Shown: piece after piece, positions 14,492 through 20,534 of the stretch
Layout of the letters: the number at the start of each line of letters is the position of its first letter
Numbering within the stretch: position 1 is the first letter of the stretch
From: DASZVN01 sp035547055
GTDB lineage: Bacteria; Pseudomonadota; Alphaproteobacteria; Rhizobiales; Methylopilaceae
Direction of reading: 5' to 3'
Assembly: GCA_035547055.1 (NCBI GenBank)
Contig: DASZVN010000033.1
Coordinates: forward strand, 1-20,534
Length of the DNA stretch: 20,534 nucleotides
Notes under the pieces: generated by a model
What the model was told of the DNA's origin: nothing
The model's database searches: none
Seen by the model: only the letters and a program-made list of their open reading frames with translations
Program-made: the position numbers and the translations under genes

Positions 14492-15241
14492 GTGGACAAC
14501 ACGCTTGCGATCGGGCTGTCGCGTCAGATGGTGCTGGAGCGCCAGCTCGACGTCGTCGCCAACAACCTCGCGAATGTCGACACCGCCGGCTACAAGAGCC
14601 AGGGCATGCGCTTCGAGCGCTACCTTGCCTCCGGCGGCCGCGGCATCCCGGCGAGCGCCGAGGGCCGCCAACCGCTGTCCTACGTCACCGACCCCGGCGA
14701 TTTCCTCGACTTCTCCGAAGGCGCGATCGAGAACACCCACGATCCGCTCGACGTCGCGCTCGACGGCGAGGGTTTCCTTGTCGTCCAGACGCCCGAGGGC
14801 GAGCGCTACACTCGCGACGGCGCGCTGAAGCTCGACGCCGCCGGCCGCCTCGTCACCGCGTCGGGCGACCCCGTGCTCGGCGCCAACGGCCCGGTCACGT
14901 TCTCGCAGTCGGAGACCGACATCGCGATCGGCGCCGACGGCACGATCTCGTCGAGCCAGGGCCTCAAGGACCGGCTCCGCCTGGTGCGCTTCGCCGACCC
15001 GCAGAAGCTGAGCCGCGAAGGCGGCAACCTCTATGCCGCGAGCGACCCGCCCGACCCGATCGAGCCGGGCAAGCTCCGCGTCGTCTCGGGCGCGCTCGAG
15101 CGCTCCAACGTCCAGCCGATCACCGCGACGACCCGTCTGATCGAGATCTCGCGGGCCTACCAGCTCGTCGCCAACGCCATCCAGTCGACCTCGAGCCTCC
15201 GCGAGACCGCGATCCAGCAGCTCGCCGACGTCGCCGCCTGA
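14492..15241 (+). CDS. flgF: Flagellar proximal/distal rod protein FlgF
   Basis: FlgF is a rod protein of the flagellar basal body, exported through the flagellar type III system without a cleaved signal. The 249-residue product has the N-terminal axial motif VVANNLANVDTAGYKSQGMRF. It also has the mid-protein DVALDGEGFLVVQTPEGERY and YTRDGAL blocks and the C-terminal heptad-rich RLIEISRAYQLVANAIQST region. The GTG at 14492 is chosen because GGGGAG lies just upstream and the protein then starts MDNTLAIGLS, as in homologues. It is the first gene of the plus-strand operon, downstream of a sigma-54-like promoter. Its order with flgG, flgA and flgH is the usual alphaproteobacterial one. Confidence 0.96.
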   Translation: MDNTLAIGLSRQMVLERQLDVVANNLANVDTAGYKSQGMRFERYLASGGRGIPASAEGRQPLSYVTDPGDFLDFSEGAIENTHDPLDVALDGEGFLVVQTPEGERYTRDGALKLDAAGRLVTASGDPVLGANGPVTFSQSETDIAIGADGTISSSQGLKDRLRLVRFADPQKLSREGGNLYAASDPPDPIEPGKLRVVSGALERSNVQPITATTRLIEISRAYQLVANAIQSTSSLRETAIQQLADVAA

Positions 15242-15258
15242 GCGGGAAGCCGAAAGCC

Positions 15259-16044
15259 ATGCGCGCCCTCTACATCGCCGCCACCGGGATGATGGCCCAG
15301 GAGATGAACGTCCAGGTCATCTCCAACAACATCGCCAACATGCAGACCACCGGATACAAGCGCCAGCGCGCCGAATTCCAGGATCTGCTCTACCAGAACC
15401 TGCGCCGGGCCGGCACGACGACCTCGCAGAACGACACCGTACTGCCCGCCGGCCTCGAGCTCGGCTCCGGCGTCAAGACGGTCGCGACGCCTCGCGACAT
15501 GAGCCAGGGTACGCTCTCGACCACCAACAAGAACTTCGACATCGCGATCCGCGGCGACGGCTTCTTCCAGGTCCAGATGCCGGACGGCAGCACGGCCTAC
15601 ACCCGCGACGGCTCGTTCCAGCCCGACGCCAACGGCGTCATCGTCACCCAGGACGGCTACCCGGTGCTGCCCAACATCAGCGTGCCGAACAATGCCACCG
15701 CGGTGACCATCAACAACGAGGGCCTGGTCCAGGCGACCATTCCCGGCCAGACCGCGCCCCAGACCATCGGCCAGCTCCAGCTCGCCCGCTTCGTCAACCC
15801 GGCGGGCCTGCAATCGAACGGCGACAACCTCTATTCGGAAACCGTCGCGAGCGGCCCGCCCCTCGTGCAGAACCCTGGCGACCAGGGCACCGGCACCGTG
15901 CTCCAGGGCTCGCTCGAAGGCGCCAACGTCAACGCCGTCACCGAGATCTCGGACCTCATCGCTGCCCAGCGTGCCTACGAGATGAACGCCAAGGTGGTCT
16001 CGACCGCCGAAGCCATGCTCGACGCCACCAACAACCTGCGCTGA
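15259..16044 (+). CDS. flgG: Flagellar distal rod protein FlgG
   Basis: FlgG forms the distal rod that passes through the P and L rings. The 261-residue length is exactly usual for the family. Motifs are RALYIAATGMMAQEMNVQVI at the start, SNNIANMQTTGYKRQRAEFQ, NFDIAIRGDGFFQVQMPDGS, YTRDGSFQPDANG and the C-terminal VTEISDLIAAQRAYEMNAKV followed by AEAMLDATNNLR. It follows flgF by 17 bp on the same strand. The next gene, flgA, is separated from it by an interspersed palindromic repeat, which is unusual inside such an operon. Confidence 0.98.
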   Translation: MRALYIAATGMMAQEMNVQVISNNIANMQTTGYKRQRAEFQDLLYQNLRRAGTTTSQNDTVLPAGLELGSGVKTVATPRDMSQGTLSTTNKNFDIAIRGDGFFQVQMPDGSTAYTRDGSFQPDANGVIVTQDGYPVLPNISVPNNATAVTINNEGLVQATIPGQTAPQTIGQLQLARFVNPAGLQSNGDNLYSETVASGPPLVQNPGDQGTGTVLQGSLEGANVNAVTEISDLIAAQRAYEMNAKVVSTAEAMLDATNNLR

Positions 16045-16083
16045 CGGGGGCGAGGATGAGCGCCACTTCTCCGAGGCCCACGC

Positions 16084-16228
16084 CCCCTCACCCGGTCGTC
16101 GGCTATGCCGACGACTCGACCTCTCCTTACCGGGGGGAGGTGAGGCAGGCACCGGTGCTTTTCGCCTCCCCCGGAGGGAGAGGCCGGATCGCCCGTGCAC
16201 CGGCACGAGCGATCCGGGTGAGGGGTTG
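16084..16228. repeat. Interspersed palindromic repeat at the flgA start
   Basis: The outer arms CCCCTCACCCGG (16084-16095) and CCGGGTGAGGGG (16214-16225) are exact complements. Inside is a perfect 9-bp hairpin, GTCGTCGGC-TAT-GCCGACGAC (16095-16115), and further purine/pyrimidine-rich pairs around CCTCTCC and GGGGAGG. The outer 15 nt (CAACCCCTCACCCGG in complement) recur at 20420-20433. The element lies between flgG and the flgA signal peptide and supplies the likely flgA start codon. Confidence 0.85.
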
Positions 16229-17189
16229 CGGCGCCGCAATTCTGTTCGCCTCCCTCATTTTTCTCTCGCCGACCCTCGCGCACGCGACGCCCCACCTCAG
16301 GGCTCATGTCACGGTGTCGGGGCCGGTGGTGAGGCTCGGCGACCTCGTCGAGGGCGCCGGCTCGCTCGGCGAGGTGCCGCTGTTCCGCTCGCCCGACCTC
16401 GGCTACACCGGCCCGGTCACCGCGGCCGACGTCGTCGCCGCGGGCGAGGCGGCCGGCCTCGCCGAGATCGACACTGCCGGCCTGGCGGTGATCGAGGTGA
16501 CGCGGGCGAGCCGACTCCTGGCTGCCGACGACCTCGTGCCGCTGGTGCAGGGCCGCCTCGCGACCGCCGCCGGCCTCTCCGACCCGAGCGCGCTGCAGGT
16601 CAATTTCGATGCCGACTCGGCGCGGGTGGCGCTGCCGCTCCAGGCCGACGGCCAGCCAAGCGTGGTCGACGCCGCGTGGTCGCCGGTCGACGGCCATTTC
16701 CAGGCCGTGCTGATCGTCCGCCGCCGCGACGGCGGCGCCGAGCGCCGCACCCTCACCGGCACCGCCGTCGAGACCGCGGCCGTCGTCGTCGCGGCCCGCG
16801 ACCTCTCGCCCGGCACCGTCGTCGGCACCAAGGACGTCGAGGTGGTGCGGCGCCCCCGCGCCGGCCTCGCGCGCCAGAGCCTCAGCGCGGTCGCGAGCGC
16901 GGTCGGGCTCGAGGCCCGCCGGGCGATCCGTGCCGGGGAGACGATCCGCGCCGGCGACCTCGGCGAGCCCGAGCTGGTCAAGCGCGGCGACGTCGTCACC
17001 GTCGTCCTCGCCGCGCCCGGCATGACGCTGACGGTGCGCGGCCAGGCCATGCGCGACGGCCGCCGCGGCGACCTCGTCACCGTCCAGAACCTGCTGTCCA
17101 AACGGATCCTGCAGGGCACCGTCACCGGCACCGCCGAGGTGACGCTGATCGCCTCCGCCCCCCGTCTCGTCGCAACCGCGCTCCGCTGA
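16218..17189 (+). CDS. flgA: Flagellar P-ring assembly chaperone FlgA
   Basis: FlgA is a periplasmic chaperone for assembly of the FlgI P-ring. From the GTG at 16218 the product has 323 residues: a signal peptide (hydrophobic AAILFASLIFLSPTLAHA, cleavage after AHA), an N-terminal region with VSGPVVRLGDLVEGAG, and a SAF-type C-terminal domain. The latter shows VVVAARDLSPGTVVGTKDVE, AIRAGETIRAGDL and VTVVLAAPGMTLTVRGQAM, and then RGDLVTVQNLLSKRILQGTV. The start is uncertain. The same frame is open to ATG 16056 and GTG 16140, but these would translate the interspersed repeat and put about 26-54 unrelated residues before the signal peptide. The GTG at 16218 itself lies in the right arm of the repeat. 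flgH follows after 8 bp. Confidence 0.92.
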   Translation: MRGCGAAILFASLIFLSPTLAHATPHLRAHVTVSGPVVRLGDLVEGAGSLGEVPLFRSPDLGYTGPVTAADVVAAGEAAGLAEIDTAGLAVIEVTRASRLLAADDLVPLVQGRLATAAGLSDPSALQVNFDADSARVALPLQADGQPSVVDAAWSPVDGHFQAVLIVRRRDGGAERRTLTGTAVETAAVVVAARDLSPGTVVGTKDVEVVRRPRAGLARQSLSAVASAVGLEARRAIRAGETIRAGDLGEPELVKRGDVVTVVLAAPGMTLTVRGQAMRDGRRGDLVTVQNLLSKRILQGTVTGTAEVTLIASAPRLVATALR

Positions 17190-17197
17190 GGCCACCG

Positions 17198-17938
17198 ATG
17201 CCGCCCCTCCTTCGTCTCGCCTTGCTCGGCAGCGTCGCGCTGTCGCTCGCCGGCTGCGCCAACACCATCGACCGCCTGAAGAACATCGGCGAGGCGCCGA
17301 AGCTGTCCTCGATCTCCGACCCCACCGCCCAGCCCGGCTACAAGCCGGTGCAGATGCCGATGCCGGCGCATGAATCGGTCGCCTTCGAGCCGAACTCGCT
17401 TTGGCGCACCGGCTCGCGCTCGTTCTTCAAGGACCAGCGCGCCGCCCGCGTCGGCGACCTCCTGACGGTGCATATCGGCATCACCGACCAGGCCAAGATC
17501 CAGGACACCACGACGCGCGGCCGCACCAATTCCGAGGACATGGGCATCAGCCATCTCGCCGGGCTGGAGTCGAAGGCGGGCGCGGTCGGCGTCGACCCGT
17601 CGCATCTCCTCTCGACCGACTCCAACAGCGCGAGCCAGGGCACCGGCTCGGTCGACCGCTCCGAGGCGGTGACGACCAATGTCGCCGCGGTCGTGACCCA
17701 GGTCCTGCCGAACGGCAACCTCGTGATCGAAGGACGCCAGGAAATCCGGGTGAACTTCGAGATGCGCGAGCTGATCGTCGCCGGCATCGTCCGCCCCGAG
17801 GACATCGCCTCCGACAACACCATCGACTCGACCAAGATCGCCGAGGCGCGCATCGCCTATGGCGGCCGCGGCCAGATCACCGACGTGCAGCAGCCGCGCT
17901 ACGGCCAGCAGGCGCTCGACATCCTGCTGCCGTTCTGA
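17198..17938 (+). CDS. flgH: Flagellar L-ring lipoprotein FlgH
   Basis: FlgH forms the outer-membrane L-ring around the rod. The 246-residue precursor has a lipoprotein signal, MPPLLRLALLGSVALSLAGC, in which LAGC is a canonical lipobox and the Cys would be lipidated. Family blocks include SLWRTGSRSFFKDQRAARVG, DLLTVHIGI, LPNGNLVIEGRQEIRVNFE, ELIVAGIVRPEDI and the AYGGRGQITDVQQPRYGQQA ending. The length is typical. It is the last gene of the operon and is followed by a strong intrinsic terminator at 17993-18029. flgI and flgJ, often next to flgH, are not in this window. Confidence 0.97.
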   Translation: MPPLLRLALLGSVALSLAGCANTIDRLKNIGEAPKLSSISDPTAQPGYKPVQMPMPAHESVAFEPNSLWRTGSRSFFKDQRAARVGDLLTVHIGITDQAKIQDTTTRGRTNSEDMGISHLAGLESKAGAVGVDPSHLLSTDSNSASQGTGSVDRSEAVTTNVAAVVTQVLPNGNLVIEGRQEIRVNFEMRELIVAGIVRPEDIASDNTIDSTKIAEARIAYGGRGQITDVQQPRYGQQALDILLPF

Positions 17939-17955
17939 CGCGCCGACCCGATCGG

Positions 17956-17987
17956 CCTTGGCGGCGCGCTCCCCCGCGTTGCCAAGG
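17956..17987. repeat. Short hairpin after flgH
   Basis: CCTTGGC at 17956-17962 pairs with GCCAAGG at 17981-17987. It lies 17 bp after the flgH stop and just before the main terminator, so it may help protect the 3' end of the transcript. Confidence 0.5.
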
Positions 17988-17992
17988 TCCGC

Positions 17993-18029
17993 GCGGCCCC
18001 CGCCTCCCCGCGGGGGCCGCAGCCTTTTT
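17993..18029 (+). terminator. Intrinsic terminator of flgFGAH
   Basis: A perfect 10-bp stem, GCGGCCCCCG (17993-18002) with CGGGGGCCGC (18011-18020), has an 8-nt loop and is followed by AGCCTTTTT ending at 18029. It is 54 bp after the flgH stop. It is the clearest rho-independent terminator in the window. Confidence 0.88.
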
Positions 18030-18035
18030 ATGCGG

Positions 18036-18097
18036 TGCCCGCGCCCCTCCACCACGCTTCGCATGGTCCCCTTCCCCGCTCACGGGGGGAGGGGCGA
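18036..18097. repeat. Palindromic repeat with two hairpins
   Basis: The first hairpin is ACCACGC-TTC-GCATGGT with one mismatch. The second is CCCCTTCCCC (18068-18077) pairing with GGGGGAGGGG (18085-18094), also with one mismatch. The CCCCTCCACCACGCTTCGC type is common between genes in alphaproteobacteria. It adds to the hairpin cluster between flgH and the convergent HAD gene. Confidence 0.7.
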
Positions 18098-18107
18098 GCG
18101 CAGTTAT

Positions 18108-18167
18108 GTAGGGTGGGCGGCAAAGCCGATGCCCACGTCGTGGGCAGGCTATGCTTGCCCACCCTAC
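18108..18167. repeat. 60-bp cruciform repeat (GTAGGGTGGGC type)
   Basis: The outer arms GTAGGGTGGGC (18108-18118) and GCCCACCCTAC (18157-18167) are exact complements. A perfect inner hairpin GCCCACG-T-CGTGGGC occupies 18131-18145, and a nearly paired GCAAAGCC/GGCTATGC segment lies between. The right arm contains the TAG stop codon (18164-18166) of the minus-strand HAD gene. Similar repeats are known from many bacterial genomes. Confidence 0.85.
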
Positions 18168-18979
18168 GAAGCTGCGGCCCCTGGCAGCAGAAGGGTCTCC
18201 ACCGCGTGGGCGAAGCCGTCCTCGTCGTTGGTGCGGGTCACCGCGCCGGCCCTGGCTTTCACCGCGTCGGTGGCGTTGCCCATGGCGACGGAGAAGCCGG
18301 CCTTGGCGAACATCGCGAGGTCGTTCTCCATGTCGCCGAGGACCGCGACCGCGTCGGTCGCAATCCCGAGGCGGGCCGCCATGGCCTCGACGAAGGTGCC
18401 CTTGTCGACGCCGGGCGGCGTCACATCGAGGTAATAGGCCTGGGAGCGTGCCGCCGAAGCCGTGCCGGCGAGCGCGCTCCGCACCTCGGCCTCGCATCGG
18501 GCGAGGCGGGGATGGTCGTCGCTGACGCCGACGATCTTGACCGCGTCCCCGATCGCCTCGTCGAAATGCGCGACGACGACCGGCTCGGCCTGCACCGTGT
18601 GGCGCTCGCGCGCGACGTCCGGGCCCGCCGCGTCGGTGACGAGCCAGCGCTCGCAGGTGAAGAGCCAGATCGCGGCGCCGCAGCGGCGCATCATCGCGAT
18701 CGCGGTCCGCGCCGCATCGGGCGGGATCGTGCGCCGGTCGAGCACCGTGAGGTTCGGCGCGACGATGGCGCCACCGTTGAAGGCGCCGAACGGCAGCGTC
18801 AGCCCGAGCGGCTCGATCAGCATGCGTAGCCCGAACGGCGGGCGGCTGCTGGTGACGGTGAAGCCGATGCCGGCCTCGTGCAGGCGCCGCGCCGCGCGGA
18901 CACTCGCCTCCGTCAGGCGCTTGTCGGAGGTGACGAGCGTGCCGTCGACGTCGGAAATGACGAGCCGGATCGCGGTCAT
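18164..18979 (-). CDS. Cof-type HAD-IIB family phosphatase
   Basis: This 271-residue protein is a haloacid dehalogenase-superfamily hydrolase of the Cof type, which usually dephosphorylates sugar phosphates. The motifs are complete: motif I ISDVDGTLV near the N-terminus with both Asp, motif II FTVTSSRP, motif III Lys in PGVDKGTFVEAM, and motif IV AVLGDMENDLAMF. FGAFNGGAIV is the typical start of the C2B cap. The ATG at 18979 is chosen because MTAIRLVISDVDG is the normal start; the frame runs 27 codons further into a repeat-derived region. The stop codon lies inside a palindromic repeat. The adjacent gluconokinase and phosphogluconolactonase suggest sugar metabolism, but the substrate is unknown. 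Confidence 0.92.
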   Translation of the reverse strand: MTAIRLVISDVDGTLVTSDKRLTEASVRAARRLHEAGIGFTVTSSRPPFGLRMLIEPLGLTLPFGAFNGGAIVAPNLTVLDRRTIPPDAARTAIAMMRRCGAAIWLFTCERWLVTDAAGPDVARERHTVQAEPVVVAHFDEAIGDAVKIVGVSDDHPRLARCEAEVRSALAGTASAARSQAYYLDVTPPGVDKGTFVEAMAARLGIATDAVAVLGDMENDLAMFAKAGFSVAMGNATDAVKARAGAVTRTNDEDGFAHAVETLLLPGAAAS

Positions 18980-19012
18980 CGGGGCTGCTCGCGCGGCTCG
19001 CCCCGAGATCTG

Positions 19013-19109
19013 TCGTCCCGGCCGGAGCGAAGCGAAGAGCCGGGATCCGGAGCCAGGCACGGCGCCTGACCATAGATCCCGGATCGCGCCTTGCGCGTCC
19101 GGGATGACC
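19013..19109. repeat. Palindromic intergenic repeat (GATCCCGGATCGCGC type)
   Basis: The right half forms a strong hairpin: ATCCCGGA (19076-19083) pairs with TCCGGGAT (19098-19105), with an inner CGCGC-CTT-GCGCG. The left half pairs CCCGGC (19017-19022) with GCCGGG (19039-19044). The middle reads CCAGGCACGGCGCCTGACCA. This is a known type of alphaproteobacterial repeat. It lies between gntK and the HAD gene, which are on the same strand, and may break or attenuate that transcript. Confidence 0.82.
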
Positions 19110-19139
19110 GGCGCTGGGCCAAGACTGGAAGAGCGGCCT

Positions 19140-19667
19140 TCACGCGGCGGCTCCGACGGCGGCCAGACGATGCAGGATGTCGGCGACGATGTCCTGCGGC
19201 CGGCCAGCGATCGTGACCGTGATCGGGTGCTCGTCGGCGCCCGGCTCCTCCAGCGCCGCGAACTGGCTGTCGAGCAGCGCCGGCGGCATGAAATGGCCGT
19301 TCCTGAGCGAGAGCCGTTTCGCGATCAGCTCGTGCCCGCCCTTCAGATAGACCAGCCCGACGTCCGTGCGCGGGCCGATCAGGATGTCGCGATAGGCCCG
19401 TTTCAGCGCCGAGCAGGCGATGACGGCGTGGCCGCCGTTCCCGCGGGTCTCGTCGATCCAGGCGGCGATGGCGCGGAGCCAGGGCCAGCGGTCGTCGTCG
19501 GTCAAGGGGTGGCCGGCGTGCATCTTGTCGATGTTCGCCTGCGGATGAAACCAGTCGCCGTCGGCGTATTCCCAGCCGAGCCGGGCGGCGAGCAGCGCGG
19601 CGATGGTCGACTTGCCGCTGCCCGACACGCCCATCACCACAAGCACCGCATAAGGCTCAGCCGCCAT
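19140..19667 (-). CDS. gntK: Gluconokinase
   Basis: Gluconokinase phosphorylates gluconate with ATP to give 6-phosphogluconate. The 175-residue length is usual for the GntK family. The P-loop is GVSGSGKST (residues 13-21), followed by YADGDWFHPQANIDKMHAGH and PLTDDDRWPWL, then ACSALKRAYRDIL and SLRNGHFMPPALLDSQFAAL, all hallmarks of the family. The start overlaps the end of the 6-phosphogluconolactonase gene by 11 bp, so the two are co-transcribed and probably coupled. Both enzymes produce the same metabolite. A repeat lies downstream, before the HAD gene. The name gntK is used for function; no dedicated gluconate regulator or transporter is in the window. Confidence 0.95.
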   Translation of the reverse strand: MAAEPYAVLVVMGVSGSGKSTIAALLAARLGWEYADGDWFHPQANIDKMHAGHPLTDDDRWPWLRAIAAWIDETRGNGGHAVIACSALKRAYRDILIGPRTDVGLVYLKGGHELIAKRLSLRNGHFMPPALLDSQFAALEEPGADEHPITVTIAGRPQDIVADILHRLAAVGAAA

Positions 19668-20397
19668 GCCCCGCCTCCGGGGTGGCGGCGCGGTCCGCGA
19701 GGGTCACCATCGTGCCGCGGGTCCAGGCGCGGCCCGAGGGCAGCGTCTCGCCGGCGAGCACGCGGCCGAGCGGTGCCCGCTTGTCGGCGCCGGCGATGAG
19801 AAACACCATCTCGCGGCAGGAGCCGAGCACCGGCAGGGTCAGCGAGACGCGCGGGACGAACGGCTCCCACCCCGCCTCGGGCACGCCGACGGCCCAGCGC
19901 GCGGTCTCCTCCACCGCCGGCTTTCCGGGGAACAGCGAGGCGGTGTGGCCATCGGGGCCCATGCCCATCACCACCACGTCGAACAGCGGGCGCGCGGCAT
20001 CGAGCCCGGGCGCGCCGTAAAAGGCCTTGAGCTCGGCCTGGTAGCGCGCGGCCGCCTCGTCCGGCGAGGCCGCATCGGTCGGGATCGGGTGGATGTTCTC
20101 GGGCGGGATCGGCGCGCGGTCGAGCAGGGCTTCACGGCACATGCGCAGATTGCTGAGCTCATCCCGGGGCGGAACGAAGCGCTCGTCGGTGAGGAACCAG
20201 TGCAGCCGTGCCCACGGCAGATCGGTGCGCGCGGCCAGGAGGGCATAAAGATCCTTCGGAGTCGAGCCGCCGGTGAGACAGACCGCGCCCCGTCCGCCGA
20301 CCGCAGCAAGCCGCGCCGCGACCCGCTCGGCCGCGGCCCGCGCCAGCGCCGCCTTGTCGGCGACGACTTCGAGATTCGCGCGCGAGATCGAAGCCAT
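19657..20397 (-). CDS. pgl: 6-Phosphogluconolactonase
   Basis: This enzyme hydrolyses 6-phosphogluconolactone to 6-phosphogluconate after glucose-6-phosphate dehydrogenase. From the ATG at 20397 the product is 246 residues, usual for the DevB/Pgl type. Motifs are CLTGGSTPKDLYALL, HWFLTDERFVPPRDELSNLR and VVVMGMGPDGHTASLFPG. I prefer 20397 because GGAGG lies 9 nt upstream; the ATG at 20406 directly abuts that site. The gene overlaps gntK by 11 bp. zwf, its usual neighbour, could lie just beyond the window end, but an interspersed repeat separates this start from whatever follows. Confidence 0.96.
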   Translation of the reverse strand: MASISRANLEVVADKAALARAAAERVAARLAAVGGRGAVCLTGGSTPKDLYALLAARTDLPWARLHWFLTDERFVPPRDELSNLRMCREALLDRAPIPPENIHPIPTDAASPDEAAARYQAELKAFYGAPGLDAARPLFDVVVMGMGPDGHTASLFPGKPAVEETARWAVGVPEAGWEPFVPRVSLTLPVLGSCREMVFLIAGADKRAPLGRVLAGETLPSGRAWTRGTMVTLADRAATPEAGHGG

Positions 20398-20419
20398 CAG
20401 CCCCATCCTCCAGCGTCAC

Positions 20420-20534
20420 AACCCCTCACCCGGTCGGCCACTGCCGCGGCCCACTCGCCTTCTCCCTTCGGGAGAGGTGCGGACGACGTGCTCCCCTTCT
20501 TCACCGCTCCCCGTCGGGGAGGGGTCGAGTGGCC
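20420..20534. repeat. Interspersed palindromic repeat, cut by the window end
   Basis: It begins CAACCCCTCACCCGGTCG, sharing the outer end of the element at 16084-16228. It continues with TCTCCCTTCGGGAGA and CTCCCCGTCGGGGAG hairpins. The right outer arm would lie beyond the window, so its length is unknown. It lies directly upstream of pgl. Confidence 0.8.

Noticed and set aside
16084..16228. Could the repeated hairpins be a CRISPR array?
   Set aside because: There are no regularly spaced direct repeats; the structure is a single nested palindrome and no cas genes are present.

Overview
The window is high-GC DNA from an alphaproteobacterium, probably a Rhodospirillales-like or Rhizobiales-like lineage. 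The evidence is a DUF2794 gene, the fliL-fliM-DUF6468-motE flagellar block typical of alphaproteobacteria, two perfect CtrA boxes (TTAA-N7-TTAACC) close to GANTC sites, and several families of palindromic intergenic repeats of the kind common in these genomes. No rRNA, tRNA, CRISPR array, transposase or phage gene is visible. The window is mostly ordinary chromosome and I found no clear new multi-gene system. The most unusual items are regulatory sites, repeats placed at gene ends and starts, and an altered DUF1007 protein.

Layout from left to right. 1-478 is non-coding as far as I can tell and holds a perfect 19-bp inverted repeat. 479-2649 (+) is a translationally coupled pair of paralogous metal-dependent amidohydrolases. 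A palindromic repeat separates them from a convergent FeeM-type N-acyl amino acid synthase gene (2765-3580, -), which has a perfect CtrA box upstream. Next on the minus strand are a membrane-bound PAS-GGDEF-EAL cyclic-di-GMP protein (3855-6200) and the coupled DUF1800/DUF1501 pair (9058 down to 6381), whose second product carries a Tat signal. Divergent from these is a DUF2794 gene (9508-9894, +). It is followed by a repeat and a DUF1007 protein with a long extension and a C-terminal membrane anchor (10132-11211, +).

11217-17938 is a flagellar locus with two divergent operons. On the minus strand, fliL-fliM-DUF6468-motE encodes basal-body and motor parts and accessory proteins; its two downstream junctions are 1-nt TGATG overlaps. 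On the plus strand, flgF-flgG-flgA-flgH encodes the rod, the P-ring assembly chaperone and the L-ring. The 256-bp region between them has a perfect CtrA box facing fliL and a near-consensus sigma-54 promoter facing flgF, which suggests cell-cycle and class-ordered flagellar control as in Caulobacter. A strong intrinsic terminator ends flgH.

17939-20534 holds a dense cluster of hairpins and repeats, then a Cof-type HAD phosphatase, gluconokinase and 6-phosphogluconolactonase, all on the minus strand. The last two enzymes both yield 6-phosphogluconate, feeding the Entner-Doudoroff or pentose phosphate routes. The window ends inside another repeat copy.
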